Source of the DNA: JAGVSV01 sp040766135
Lineage (GTDB): Bacteria; Bacillota; Clostridia; Christensenellales; Aristaeellaceae
Length of the DNA stretch: 64,000 nucleotides
Reading direction: 5' to 3'
Assembly (NCBI GenBank): GCA_040766135.1
Contig: JAXGRA010000007.1
Location: 1 to 64,000, forward strand
In this document: positions 17,709 to 26,891 of the stretch, piece by piece
Position numbering within the stretch: position 1 is the stretch's first letter
How the letters are laid out: each line of letters begins with the position of its first letter
Made by a program: the position numbers and the translations under genes
Notes under the pieces: model-generated
The model's input: only the letters and a program-made list of their open reading frames with translations
What the model was told of the DNA's origin: nothing
The model's database searches: none

Positions 17709-18601
17709 TGTGTGGGGTGTTCCTTTCCTTGCGATGGATAATTTGCTGACATCCTCTCGGCAGAGAGAGCCGCACCGATAATACCGGCATCGTTGCCGTG
17801 TTGGGCAGGCAGCACGCGCACAAAATCATAGTACAGCTGGTAGGCGGGCATCCTGGTCAGGGCGCGCTTGATATCCGCCAGCACGAACGGCCCGGCCTGC
17901 GGCATGCCGCCGCCAATGGCCACAGCTTCGGGCGAAAGCAGCCCGATCAGGCTCATCAGCCCGATGGCCACCTCCTGCACAAAGCCCTGCCAGATATCCT
18001 GAAGCTCGCCTGCAGCTATGCGCGAGAGCGCCTCCCGCGCGGATAGGCCGGTCAAATTGCTCAACGCGCTGGCCGATGCATAGGCCTCCCAGCAGCCAAT
18101 TTGCCCGCAGGAGCATGGCAGGCCATCCGCATGGGTGATGATGTGGCCGATTTCCGGCGCAACGTTGGCGCGGCCAACATACGGCTGGCCGTTGGATAGA
18201 AAACCGCCGCCAATGCCCGTGCCCAATTGCACCAACAGGCCGTTTCTCATGCCCTTGAGGGCGCCGCTTACAGATTCCGCCATCAGGGCCGAGTGCCCGT
18301 CATGGATCAAGGGCACTTTTTCCCCCAGCGCTGCCTGCAAGGCCACACCCAAGGGTACCTCGTTCCAGCCCAGTTGGTTGGCCGTTACCTGGCCATCCGG
18401 CCCGATGGTGCCTGCGGTGCATATACCCACCGGGCCAGGATGCTCGCTGCGCAGGCAGGTTACTTTTCCTGCAATCAGCGCCGCCATGGCCTGCCAGTCC
18501 TTGGGGGAAGGGCATGCTTCGCGGGCGATCACCTCGCCCTCTGTCGTAACAACGCCAAACTTAACGCTGGTTCCGCCGATGTCTACACCAATGGCCGGCA
18601 T
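17705..18601 (-). CDS. ROK-family sugar kinase
   Basis: A 298-residue cytoplasmic kinase. The ATP phosphate loop DIGGTSVKFG is at residues 7-16, the second phosphate motif is QLGTGIGGGFLSNG, and the zinc-binding CSCGQIGCWEAYAS follows near residue 165. No helix-turn-helix precedes the kinase, so it is an enzyme and not a ROK repressor. In this operon it is between NagA and the isomerases. N-acetylhexosamine or N-acetylmannosamine phosphorylation is a natural fit, but glucokinase activity cannot be excluded. Confidence 0.87.
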   Translation of the reverse strand: MPAIGVDIGGTSVKFGVVTTEGEVIAREACPSPKDWQAMAALIAGKVTCLRSEHPGPVGICTAGTIGPDGQVTANQLGWNEVPLGVALQAALGEKVPLIHDGHSALMAESVSGALKGMRNGLLVQLGTGIGGGFLSNGQPYVGRANVAPEIGHIITHADGLPCSCGQIGCWEAYASASALSNLTGLSAREALSRIAAGELQDIWQGFVQEVAIGLMSLIGLLSPEAVAIGGGMPQAGPFVLADIKRALTRMPAYQLYYDFVRVLPAQHGNDAGIIGAALSAERMSANYPSQGKEHPTH

Positions 18602-18614
18602 GTGTCCTCCTTGT

Positions 18615-19745
18615 TTATGCTGTGGGATAGGTGCGCGGCCCTACCACGGTCAGCACGGGTTCCAACTGTGCGTTCAGGCAGGTCATCAGGGCGGATTCGC
18701 CGGGTTGCGCGCCCGAACCGCGCAGCCCCAAAAACCGTCGCGGGGTGATGGAGGCCATGCGCAGCGCGTCCAGCACTGGAATGCCATGCGCCGCCGCAGC
18801 GCGCACACAGCCCGCCAATGGATAGGTGCCGCCGGTCAAGTTCCCCTCCGGCGAGCGCGATTGCCCGTTGCGCACAAGCACCGTTTCCTCACAGTTTATA
18901 TACTCTCCATCAGCAAGCCCGGTGGTGGCCACGCCGTCCGATATGAGGATCATCCGCCGCGGCCCCTTTACCTGATACAGCAAGCGCACGGCATACGGGT
19001 GCACATGTACCATGTCGGAGATGCACTCGGCATAGATGCGCTTATCCAGCAGCGCGCTGGTCAAAATGCCGGGCTTGCGATGATGGATGGGAATGGCCGC
19101 ATTGAAAAAATGGCAGATGCCGCTTACCCCGGCCTCGAAAGCAGCGACACCTTCTTCGGCCCCGGCGGCCGTGTGCCCTGCCATCACGCGGATGCCGCGC
19201 GCGGTCAGCCTGCGGGTTAGTTCATCGGCACCCGGCTGTTCGGGAGCCAGTGTTACCAGCCGGACGATGTCCTCCAGCCCGTTGACCATCTGGTCGTACC
19301 CCTCGATGGTTGTGGGCTGCAAGTACTTGGGATCCATCGTGCCCAAGTATTGGGGGCTGATGTACGGTCCTTCCAGATGCACGCCCAGCACCCTGGCACC
19401 GCCGGCACCCGCGCGCTGCAGGCGCATAACATGGGCCACCGTTTCAAGCGCTGCGCGCATGCGTGGGGTGGGGGCGGTATACAGCGTGGGCAGGACGGCG
19501 GCGGTGCCGCCCTGGGCCAATTGCTCCAGCCATGACATCATGCCATCCGCATGGGCGGTCATTACATTGACGCCGTTGCTGCCGTGGATGTGTTGGTCGA
19601 ACAATCCGGGGCCCATATACGCACAGCGGATGTCCGGAGTGCCCAGCTGGGCGCCCACTGCGCGCACGGTGCCATTTTCCAGCAGAATCTGCCCCGGCTG
19701 CGCGGACGAACTATCCCGCCAGAAATGCTTTGCTTCAATCAGCAT
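18615..19745 (-). CDS. nagA: N-acetylglucosamine-6-phosphate deacetylase
   Basis: A 376-residue amidohydrolase-fold enzyme. Motifs of NagA are visible: DQHIHG (residues 50-55), GVHLEGPYISP with the metal-binding Glu, MAGHTAAG, CHFFNAAIP, MVHVHP and LISDGVATTG with the catalytic Asp. It removes the acetyl group from GlcNAc-6-P (or GalNAc-6-P in related enzymes) in the cytoplasm. It sits just after importer 2 and just before the ROK kinase, so it links uptake to amino-sugar catabolism. HFFNAA replaces the more usual HLFNAM, a modest variation. No glucosamine-6-P deaminase gene is in the window. Confidence 0.86.
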   Translation of the reverse strand: MLIEAKHFWRDSSSAQPGQILLENGTVRAVGAQLGTPDIRCAYMGPGLFDQHIHGSNGVNVMTAHADGMMSWLEQLAQGGTAAVLPTLYTAPTPRMRAALETVAHVMRLQRAGAGGARVLGVHLEGPYISPQYLGTMDPKYLQPTTIEGYDQMVNGLEDIVRLVTLAPEQPGADELTRRLTARGIRVMAGHTAAGAEEGVAAFEAGVSGICHFFNAAIPIHHRKPGILTSALLDKRIYAECISDMVHVHPYAVRLLYQVKGPRRMILISDGVATTGLADGEYINCEETVLVRNGQSRSPEGNLTGGTYPLAGCVRAAAAHGIPVLDALRMASITPRRFLGLRGSGAQPGESALMTCLNAQLEPVLTVVGPRTYPTA

Positions 19746-19755
19746 GTCGTTTCTT

Positions 19756-20679
19756 TTATCCCTTCAGCGATCCGATCATCACGCCCTTGACAAAATGCTT
19801 CTGTGCAAAGGGGTAAATAGCCAGTATGGGTGCCGTACAAACGATGATGTTGGCATATTTGATCAGCAGCTTGGCATTGTTCATGGAGGCCGGGTCTAGC
19901 TTGATGTTGACTGCGCTCTTGCTGCCGGCCAGCATATGCTCGTTGCTGTCGATGAGGATTTCCCGCAGCACGGACTGCAGGGGGTACATGCTGCGCTGGG
20001 TTAGGAAAATCATCGGTTCAAACCACATGTTCCAGAACCCTACGACCGAAAACAGAATCAGCACGGCGGATACCGCCTTGCTTAACGGCAGCAGGATGCT
20101 GAACAGGATGCGGGGCGCTGTGGCACCGTCAATGTGCGCTGCATCCATTAAACTGTCCGGCAGCGACTGAAACTGCGTGCGCATGATGATGATATCCCAT
20201 ACGCTGACCCCGCCGGGAATAATCAGTACCCAGGGCGTGTTCATCAAGCCCAGGTTGTTAATCAGCAGATAGTATGGGATCAGGCCGCCGTTGAAGTACA
20301 TGGTGAACGTCATGAACAGCATCAGCGGGCGCTTCAGTTTGGCGCTGCGCAGGCTGAGCGGATAGGCGGCCAGTGCCGTCACCACATAGCGAAACGCGGT
20401 GCCCAGCGTCATGTAGAAGAATGTGTTGCGAAAACCGTTGAGAATGTTTTGGTTGTTCAGCACGATTTTATACGCATCAAAGTGTATGCCCACCGGCCAG
20501 AGCACCAGGCCGTTGCGGGAAGCCACCACCGCCGGGTCGCTGATGGACGCCACAAAAATCTGATACAAAGGGTATATACACACCAGGGACAGCAGCACTA
20601 AAGCAATATATATCAGCACATCAGCCAGTGTTAATCGTTGCCGTTTGCTGCGTGCGCGCGGATTCAAATGGTTTACCAT
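19756..20679 (-). CDS. Carbohydrate ABC importer permease (YtcP/LplC type), importer 2
   Basis: A 307-residue permease with six predicted helices. The ATPase contact loop is DSLMDAAHIDGATAPRI and the end is KHFVKGVMIGSLKG. It overlaps the LplB-type permease by seven bases and is followed after 10 bases by nagA. This close link makes an N-acetylated amino-sugar oligosaccharide the likely cargo. The energising ATPase is not encoded here. Confidence 0.92.
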   Translation of the reverse strand: MVNHLNPRARSKRQRLTLADVLIYIALVLLSLVCIYPLYQIFVASISDPAVVASRNGLVLWPVGIHFDAYKIVLNNQNILNGFRNTFFYMTLGTAFRYVVTALAAYPLSLRSAKLKRPLMLFMTFTMYFNGGLIPYYLLINNLGLMNTPWVLIIPGGVSVWDIIIMRTQFQSLPDSLMDAAHIDGATAPRILFSILLPLSKAVSAVLILFSVVGFWNMWFEPMIFLTQRSMYPLQSVLREILIDSNEHMLAGSKSAVNIKLDPASMNNAKLLIKYANIIVCTAPILAIYPFAQKHFVKGVMIGSLKG

Positions 20680-21578
20680 AGGCTGACCTCCGACACCCGC
20701 TTGCTGACGTTGTTAACCACGATCAGCAAGGTGAAGTTGACCACCGTCTGCGCAAGCCCTACCGCGGTGGAGAAGCTGTAATCGCCGCCCCGGATACCCT
20801 TGCGGTATACATAGGTGCCGATGACATCGCCCGTTTCGTAGGTAAGAGGGGTGTACAGCAGGAGGATTTTATCGGTGGCCACCGCAAACAGCGAACCCAT
20901 CGTCAAAATCAGCAAAATGACAATGGTGGGCACGATGCCCGGCAAGGTCACATACAGCGCCTGCCGGAACCGCCCGCAGCCATCGATGCGCGCAGCTTCA
21001 TACAGCTGCATGTCAATGCCTGCAATGGCGGCCATGTAGATAATGGAGTTCCAGCCCACGCTCTGCCACACGTTGGACCACACAAGCACGCTGCGGAAGT
21101 AGCGCGCTTCGTTGAGGAATATCACGGGCTCCATGCCAAACAGATGCTTGAGGATGGCGTTGAGCGTTCCGTCATAGGCCAGGAATTGCTTGAGGATGCC
21201 GCAGATAACCACCGTGGAAATGAAATACGGCATGTAGGTGATGGTCTGCACCGTACGCTTGAACTTGGGCGCGCGCACTTCGTTGAGTATCAGCGCCAGC
21301 ACGATGGGCAGCGGGAACTCCACCGCCATGCTGTACAGGCTGATGCACACGGTGTTGCGCACCAGTTTCAGAAAATGCGCCGAGCGAAAGAATGTTTCAA
21401 AGTGCGTAAACCCTATCCACGGGCTGCCGAGTATACCCAGCGCCGGTTTATATTTTTTGAACGCAATCAGGATACCATACATGGGGGCATAGGAAAACAC
21501 CAGCAGGAGGATGACCGCTGGAACGGCCATCAGATAGGCGGTGCGATTGCGCTTCAGGTCTCGTATCAGGCCCTGCAT
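20673..21578 (-). CDS. Carbohydrate ABC importer permease (LplB type), importer 2
   Basis: A 301-residue permease with six predicted helices and the family pattern SYAPMYGILIAFKKY after helix 1. The EAA loop is QLYEAARIDGCGRFRQ, and it ends in SKRVSEVSLW. GGAGGT precedes the ATG at 21578. A GC-rich stem-loop lies between this gene and the upstream binding protein. It forms the channel with the following YtcP-type permease. Confidence 0.92.
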   Translation of the reverse strand: MQGLIRDLKRNRTAYLMAVPAVILLLVFSYAPMYGILIAFKKYKPALGILGSPWIGFTHFETFFRSAHFLKLVRNTVCISLYSMAVEFPLPIVLALILNEVRAPKFKRTVQTITYMPYFISTVVICGILKQFLAYDGTLNAILKHLFGMEPVIFLNEARYFRSVLVWSNVWQSVGWNSIIYMAAIAGIDMQLYEAARIDGCGRFRQALYVTLPGIVPTIVILLILTMGSLFAVATDKILLLYTPLTYETGDVIGTYVYRKGIRGGDYSFSTAVGLAQTVVNFTLLIVVNNVSKRVSEVSLW

Positions 21579-21598
21579 GTTTTACCTCCGTATCGGCC

Positions 21599-21619
21599 GC
21601 CGGGCGATGTACGCCCGGC
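21599..21619 (-). other. Intercistronic stem-loop after binding-protein gene
   Basis: GCCGGGCG and CGCCCGGC form a perfect 8-bp stem with a 5-base loop in the 75-base gap between the binding protein and the first permease. There is no T-run directly after it in the minus direction. It probably acts as an mRNA 3' stabiliser or partial attenuator that keeps the binding protein in excess over the permeases. Confidence 0.5.
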
Positions 21620-21653
21620 TGCCGCGCCTTTGGTTTACATCCGTGTTGCTGTA

Positions 21654-23291
21654 TTACTTTTTGTGCATGAGGTCGTATGCCTGCTGCATTTTCTCGGTGG
21701 CTTCCCGGAAGCCTAATTCGAGCGCAGTTTCGCGGTACTCATCAAACTTGTCCAGCGGTTCGGCACCGGTTACGAACTTGAGCATCATGGGCATTACGTA
21801 GGTTTCGGCCTCTACATAGGGGGTGTACATCTCGCCCCAGCCGTCTCCGTCAAAGATGACATAGCCAATCTGCATGCTGGCATCCGCGTTTTCTCCCCAG
21901 GTGACATACGCCTGGATTTTATCCAGCTTTTCTTCCAAGTTGGTCTTGGAGAAACGGTAACCCGCCCGGCCGCTGAAGACGGACGTGCTGTTGCAATACA
22001 GGTAACAGGCCGCCAGCGTGGGATCTTCCTTTTCCCTTTGGAGGTATTCGTCTAAGAAGTACGGCACGCCGTTTTCATCCAATTCATAGCTCTCGCCCTC
22101 AACGCCATAGCTCTGGCGCAGGAAGGCCTCTTTGGTGAACTGCACATCCAGCCACTTGGCGGCGATTTCGGGGTGCTGGCAGTTGGAGGTAATCACCGTA
22201 TAGTTGCCCGCCGCAGGGGTATAGGCCTGCCGGTATGTCAGCTGCTGATCCAGCGTTTTCCGGGGCAGCGGCAATGCGGCCAGTTCAAAGCTTTCCTGCG
22301 TTCCGGTGTATAATTCCTCGATCTGGTCGGGGCGCTTCCAGGATTCCCACATGATCCCCAGCCGGTCGCTGAGCATGAGTGCCGTCAGCCCATCGTCATC
22401 GCGGTTGACAAAGTCCGGGTCGATATAGCCCTTGGCGTGCCAGTCAGATATGAGCGCAAGGTAGTCCTTGATGGCGGGATCAATCCAGCCCGGATCCCTG
22501 ACCGCGCCTTCCTTATTGATGGTAAACCAGGCCGGATACACATCAAAGGCCGTTACAATCGCGCCGGAAGCGCCGTTAAAGCCCAGTCTGCCCAGGGACA
22601 TGGGGATAATATCCTCGCCCAGCCCTTTGAAGGCGGCCAGCACGGTTTCCAATTCCTCCAGCGTGCGAGGGATATCCAGGCCCAACTTATCCAGCCAGTC
22701 TTTGCGGATGACCGCACCATTTTCGCACAGCAGGGTATCGCCCCACAGCTGGCTTGCGCACCACAGGTTGCCCTGGGCGGTGGTCAGTATTTCTTCATAG
22801 GCGGGCATGGGCGCAGGGTTTAAGCGTTCCTTTTCCGGGCCCCACTCCCAGGACATCTGGGAACCGTCGCTGGTGGTAATGGCCTTGATATAGTTGGGCA
22901 TGATGTCCCGGTACTGGTTAAGATCCAGGAACACATTGTCGTTGATGGCGCCCTGCGGGCCTGCCGGATACCAGGCGGTGAACAGCAGGTCGTAGTAGTT
23001 GCCGGAGGTGACCATCAGGTTCATCTGCTGATCCATCTGATCCCAGGAGGGATGGATGAACTCGATATTGACGCCGGTCTGCTCCTTGAGCCAGATGAAG
23101 TAGGGGTGCTCCGCCAGCGTGGTGTACTTCTGCGCCGCGTTGCCATCAATTGGGATCCAGTAGGTCAGGGTGACATCCTCCGAGCCCTCAATGTACAGAG
23201 GGCCTTTTTCCGATGCCAGCGCCGGTGTCAGCAGCGTAAGCAGCAGCGCCGCCAGCAACAGGACGGCCAGGGGTCGTTTTGCGGGAATCAT
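21654..23291 (-). CDS. Extracellular solute-binding protein of importer 2
   Basis: A 545-residue binding protein. Residues 1-26 are a signal peptide (basic start, leucine-rich core, TPALA cut site), again without a lipobox cysteine. The mature part starts with a beta-strand region and has the LplA-like layout with aromatic-rich patches. It precedes the two permeases, whereas in importers 1 and 3 the binding protein comes last. The neighbouring GH123-like protein and NagA suggest an N-acetylhexosamine-containing glycan as ligand. Confidence 0.88.
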   Translation of the reverse strand: MIPAKRPLAVLLLAALLLTLLTPALASEKGPLYIEGSEDVTLTYWIPIDGNAAQKYTTLAEHPYFIWLKEQTGVNIEFIHPSWDQMDQQMNLMVTSGNYYDLLFTAWYPAGPQGAINDNVFLDLNQYRDIMPNYIKAITTSDGSQMSWEWGPEKERLNPAPMPAYEEILTTAQGNLWCASQLWGDTLLCENGAVIRKDWLDKLGLDIPRTLEELETVLAAFKGLGEDIIPMSLGRLGFNGASGAIVTAFDVYPAWFTINKEGAVRDPGWIDPAIKDYLALISDWHAKGYIDPDFVNRDDDGLTALMLSDRLGIMWESWKRPDQIEELYTGTQESFELAALPLPRKTLDQQLTYRQAYTPAAGNYTVITSNCQHPEIAAKWLDVQFTKEAFLRQSYGVEGESYELDENGVPYFLDEYLQREKEDPTLAACYLYCNSTSVFSGRAGYRFSKTNLEEKLDKIQAYVTWGENADASMQIGYVIFDGDGWGEMYTPYVEAETYVMPMMLKFVTGAEPLDKFDEYRETALELGFREATEKMQQAYDLMHKK

Positions 23292-23347
23292 AAGGTTCTC
23301 TCCTCTCTATTATTTAGCTGTATGTGCTACAAGCTTAGGTACGTGTG

Positions 23348-24181
23348 CTATGCAACATTCCAGAAACGGAGGGCATTGTTGCAGGAGATGCTTTGCAGTA
23401 CAGACTCAGGCTGACCGATGTCGGTCAGGATATGGGCATCCTCCTGCCATACTTGCTGCGCCCAGCGGGCATCATAATCATCCGTGAACGCATCGGAGCC
23501 AAACAGCAGCCGTTCGGCCATCAGCGGGTAATCCACGGCAAATAGGCGCTCGATCACTTCCCTGCGGTAGCAGGCCGGTGTGCCCGGCGTCATGTCAATA
23601 TACATGTTCTGGCCGGTGAAACGCGGGTGGCCGCGCATGGCCATAAACTTTCCATACACTGCAATCATCTCATCCGTCCACGGCCAGCCAATGTGCGCCA
23701 GCGCGAAGGTCAACTTCGGTACCTCCATCAGCGCTTCAAACAAAGCCGGGCGGTTGTACTTGGAGCAATCGCACGGATCCCACAAAATGCCGGAGTGAAA
23801 CAGGATGGATTTGCCAAGGTTGGCAATATGCCGATAGGTGGGCAGCGCGCGCTCATCGCCGGGGTAGAAGGTTTCACATATGACTTTAAACCCAATGGCA
23901 CCCCGAGCCAGCGCCTCGTCCACCTGCGCGATGGCATCAGGCTCCGTGGGGTTGATGAAACTGACGGGCAGCAACCGTCCCCCGCTGCCCTGACACCAGG
24001 CAAACAGGCGATCCAGGCGCTCTGCGTTGTGGCGCTTGCGTTTTTTTGGGTCGGTTTCCCAGTAGGCCGGCTCCTCCGAGAACAGCACCAGCCGATCCAC
24101 GCCGTGGGCGTCCATGCTTTTTAGCAGCATATCAGGCTGGGGCGTTTGGAAGTTGGCGATGTGGACATGGGTATCAATCAT
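23348..24181 (-). CDS. Amidohydrolase-family metal-dependent hydrolase
   Basis: A 277-residue TIM-barrel hydrolase of the amidohydrolase-2 kind. The metal site starts with MIDTHVHI at the N-terminus (H5, H7); later ligands are in ILFHSGI, FALAHIGWP and the GSDAF aspartate. Such enzymes hydrolyse lactones or amides or decarboxylate acids. The ATG at 24181 has GGAGGG 8 bases upstream and overlaps the end of the GH123-like gene by eight bases. A role in opening a sugar lactone made by the Gfo/Idh enzyme would suit the operon but is only a suggestion. Confidence 0.78.
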   Translation of the reverse strand: MIDTHVHIANFQTPQPDMLLKSMDAHGVDRLVLFSEEPAYWETDPKKRKRHNAERLDRLFAWCQGSGGRLLPVSFINPTEPDAIAQVDEALARGAIGFKVICETFYPGDERALPTYRHIANLGKSILFHSGILWDPCDCSKYNRPALFEALMEVPKLTFALAHIGWPWTDEMIAVYGKFMAMRGHPRFTGQNMYIDMTPGTPACYRREVIERLFAVDYPLMAERLLFGSDAFTDDYDARWAQQVWQEDAHILTDIGQPESVLQSISCNNALRFWNVA

Positions 24182-25961
24182 CGGAGCATCCCTCCAAGGC
24201 ATCGATCAGTATGCGCCGCATGGCGTCATAGTCCGCGTCATCCAGGCTGTAATACCGCTCCCGGAGATCCGGCCGCGTCATGTCCCAATGGGATAAATCA
24301 TTCTCCCGAATGACCAGCGCCAGCGCGCGGCGGACAATGCCTTCCCCATCCTTGCAGCGCTGCCGCACCATGCGCATCAGCTCAAAATCCTCCATCCCCC
24401 GCAGCAGCGCAAAGTAACGCAGCGAGGGGAAGCATTGCCCGCCCCGGCCGGGATAGACAAAGCACGTATCCCCCTGCGGCCATCCGGGCAGGGCATAGGA
24501 CAGGCTTTCCCGCGGGCGGCTGGGCCAGACCGTGAAATTCCACCGCAGGAATCCGTCCATGCCGATGTGCTCGGTCAGCGGCCCGTGCAGCCGCACCTCC
24601 AGCAAAGGCGACATCAAAAACGAGTTGGGGATCGGCGGCCAGCAGCACACCGACCACAGCAACAGCGCCCCCTCGATTTTTCGGGCCACATCCGCGTGAT
24701 AGCGCAGGCTATCCTTGTCAAAATACTCGGGCAACCCCGGCGTATAGACATCCACCGGCGTATTGCGGAAGCTGTCGCTTAACAGAACCTGGGGCGGTAC
24801 ATCCCACTCTAAGCGCAGGCCGGGCAGCAATTGCAGCACGCGCTCCCGCGCTGTCTGCCAGCCGGTATCAATCTCGCCGCGGTCTACCTCATCGGACATC
24901 AGCACGCAGCGGTTAAGCAAGCCACTCTCCACCAGAAAATGGTGCACAGCCCGCAGATATTCCTCGATATCGGCTGCTGTGCGCATATACCGCACACAGC
25001 CGTCCGCCTCGTCCACATAGGCTAAGCGGATGGGCTCCTGCCAGTCCGGGGCCAGCCGCCCGAAGCCCTTTTCCACATCCATCCAGATGCCCATCAGCCC
25101 GGTCAGCATGATTTGCTCCGCGCAGCCGTACCGTTCCATCAGGCGAACATAGCGCAGGACGTTGGAAAAATCAAAGTGGAATTCCCCTTGCGCATCTTTG
25201 CGTATTTTTACATAGTTGTACTCAAACAGGTCGCTTGCATTGCGGGTTTCACGGTAGCAGCGCTGCCCCGCCCAGGGGAAATCACTCAACATCACGGTGC
25301 AGGCTTTGATGCCCAGCCTGCCCATCCAGCGGACGTATTCCTCCAAAATGACAAAGTGCGCATCAGAAAACAAGTCCACCTCATGCTGCCGGGCAATGTT
25401 GGCCGGATGCTGCCAAAGGTTCAGGAAAAACTGCCGGTCGGTGCCCTGCGGCAGCGCAACGGCCGACACACGGATGGTGACATGCAGCGTTTCCACCAGC
25501 ACCTCGTCCATGCAGCCGATGTGCGCAAACAAGCGCACCTGCAGCGATACATCGCCCTTGGGCTGATCCACCGGCACGGGCACATCAAAAAACAGCTGCA
25601 CCGGGCTGTAGGGGCGCATCGGCATCATCTGCCCGGTCAAAAGCGGGTCGGCCACCTTGGCATCGGCCTGAAATTCCATCATGTCGGCCGTGTATACCGT
25701 TGCGGGAAGTTCGCCTTTTACATCCACGCGCAGCACGGTTTCCTCGTGCACGGGGGATACGGCAGCCCTAGCCTGCGTGTGCAGCCGGGCATAATCCGGC
25801 CACAATATGACAGCAGAAAACGCCGCAAAACTTCCGCGGCAGGCGCTGATATTGAACTGCTTCTGCGAGCATAGCTCCGCCCCGCCGCCTGACGCCAGGC
25901 AGAAGGACTCGCCCTGCAGGCCGAAAGCGGCTCCCTCCGGCACATAAAACGTGTTGCTCAT
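24174..25961 (-). CDS. DUF4091/GH123-like glycoside hydrolase
   Basis: A 595-residue protein with an N-terminal beta-rich region (about 1-170) and a TIM-barrel domain after it. The barrel contains VLMSDEVDRGEID, in which Asp357-Glu358 matches the adjacent Asp-Glu pair that GH123 beta-N-acetylgalactosaminidases use for substrate-assisted cleavage. DUF4091 proteins share this fold. There is no signal peptide, so it should act on imported oligosaccharide. With nagA, a ROK kinase and importer 2 in the same operon, release of GalNAc or another HexNAc is the favoured role. It overlaps both neighbouring genes (4 and 8 bases). Activity needs proof because the family is diverse. Confidence 0.68.
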   Translation of the reverse strand: MSNTFYVPEGAAFGLQGESFCLASGGGAELCSQKQFNISACRGSFAAFSAVILWPDYARLHTQARAAVSPVHEETVLRVDVKGELPATVYTADMMEFQADAKVADPLLTGQMMPMRPYSPVQLFFDVPVPVDQPKGDVSLQVRLFAHIGCMDEVLVETLHVTIRVSAVALPQGTDRQFFLNLWQHPANIARQHEVDLFSDAHFVILEEYVRWMGRLGIKACTVMLSDFPWAGQRCYRETRNASDLFEYNYVKIRKDAQGEFHFDFSNVLRYVRLMERYGCAEQIMLTGLMGIWMDVEKGFGRLAPDWQEPIRLAYVDEADGCVRYMRTAADIEEYLRAVHHFLVESGLLNRCVLMSDEVDRGEIDTGWQTARERVLQLLPGLRLEWDVPPQVLLSDSFRNTPVDVYTPGLPEYFDKDSLRYHADVARKIEGALLLWSVCCWPPIPNSFLMSPLLEVRLHGPLTEHIGMDGFLRWNFTVWPSRPRESLSYALPGWPQGDTCFVYPGRGGQCFPSLRYFALLRGMEDFELMRMVRQRCKDGEGIVRRALALVIRENDLSHWDMTRPDLRERYYSLDDADYDAMRRILIDALEGCSDD

Positions 25962-26809
25962 CTTAACTCCTCCAGACGCTCTTGGAGGAAGCGGACGGCC
26001 AACTCGATATCGCGGGCGGGGTTTTCGCCGGTTTCGCGCTCAATGGTCAAAAACCCCTGATACCCAATGTCCTGCAACGCGCGCAGATAGCGGGGAAAAT
26101 CAACGCCGCCCTGTCCCAAGGGCACTTCCAAGCAATAGTCGCTTTCGTTATAGTCCGGCGCAGGCGGAACCATGCCGTAGGCGACGTCAGGATCAGCCCA
26201 TTTCAAGAAAACGCCGTCCTTGGCATGGGTGTGCACAATATGATCCTTGAGCGTATACACCGCCTGCACAGGATCCGCCTGAAGCGACATGACCAGGTTG
26301 GCGGGGTCCATGTTGACGCCAATGGCCGGGTTGTTGACCTGCTGCAGCATGCGCAGCAACACATGCGCAGGCTCCGGGCCCGTTTCGATGGCAAACACCG
26401 CCCCGGCGCGCTGCGCATACTCGCCTAAGCGGCCCAGCGCATCGGCGATCACGGCATTGCGGGGGTGCTGAGCATCCGTCGGCACCACGCCAATATGGGT
26501 GGTCAGCACCCGGCAGTCCAGCTGCAATGCCATATCCATGATGCGGCGGGTGCGCTCAATGCGCGCGGCGTTTTGCTCCGGGAAAGCAAAGCCCCCGCCC
26601 CCCATATCCGCACAGATGGCGGAAATGACCAAGTTCTGATCCTTGATCGCTGTGCGCAGTTCCCTGATGGCCGCAGCATCCATGTTTTCAGGGGCGGTTT
26701 CCCCCTCTACGGCGTATATCTGCACGCCTTTCACCCCTAAGCGGGCGGCTTCCCTGATGGCTTCCCGCAGCGGTAAGCCAAAACTCTCGGCCAAAACACC
26801 AATTTGCAT
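25958..26809 (-). CDS. Sugar phosphate isomerase/epimerase (TIM barrel), second copy
   Basis: A 283-residue xylose-isomerase-like protein and the first gene of the long operon. It starts MQIGVLAESFGLPLREAI; metal-site segments include VFAIETGPE (Glu), GVNMDPANLV (Asp), IVHTHAKDGV (His) and LTIERETGEN (Glu). The ATG at 26809 is chosen because GAGGTG lies seven bases before it; the upstream ATG at 26824 has no such site. It overlaps the GH123-like gene by four bases. It is not closely similar to the second TIM-barrel isomerase of the operon (16857-17708), so the two probably act on different sugars. Confidence 0.82.
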   Translation of the reverse strand: MQIGVLAESFGLPLREAIREAARLGVKGVQIYAVEGETAPENMDAAAIRELRTAIKDQNLVISAICADMGGGGFAFPEQNAARIERTRRIMDMALQLDCRVLTTHIGVVPTDAQHPRNAVIADALGRLGEYAQRAGAVFAIETGPEPAHVLLRMLQQVNNPAIGVNMDPANLVMSLQADPVQAVYTLKDHIVHTHAKDGVFLKWADPDVAYGMVPPAPDYNESDYCLEVPLGQGGVDFPRYLRALQDIGYQGFLTIERETGENPARDIELAVRFLQERLEELR

Positions 26810-26855
26810 CCGGCAGCACCTCATACTTGTATCATATTACATGAATAGCATAATA

Positions 26856-26878
26856 GAACGCCGGTGCAAAAGCGTTCA
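26856..26878. promoter_or_regulatory. Inverted repeat with cre-like half, operator of the HexNAc operon
   Basis: GAACGC and GCGTTC form an inverted repeat with a 10-base spacer, about 50 to 70 bases before the first gene. The right part, TGCAAAAGCGTTCA (26865-26878), resembles a catabolite response element with a few mismatches. The minus-strand -10 box could be TATGAT nearby; the -35 box is poor, as expected for an activator-dependent promoter. Either CcpA or the AraC protein encoded upstream could bind. Confidence 0.35.
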
Positions 26879-26891
26879 TATTTCTATGGTC

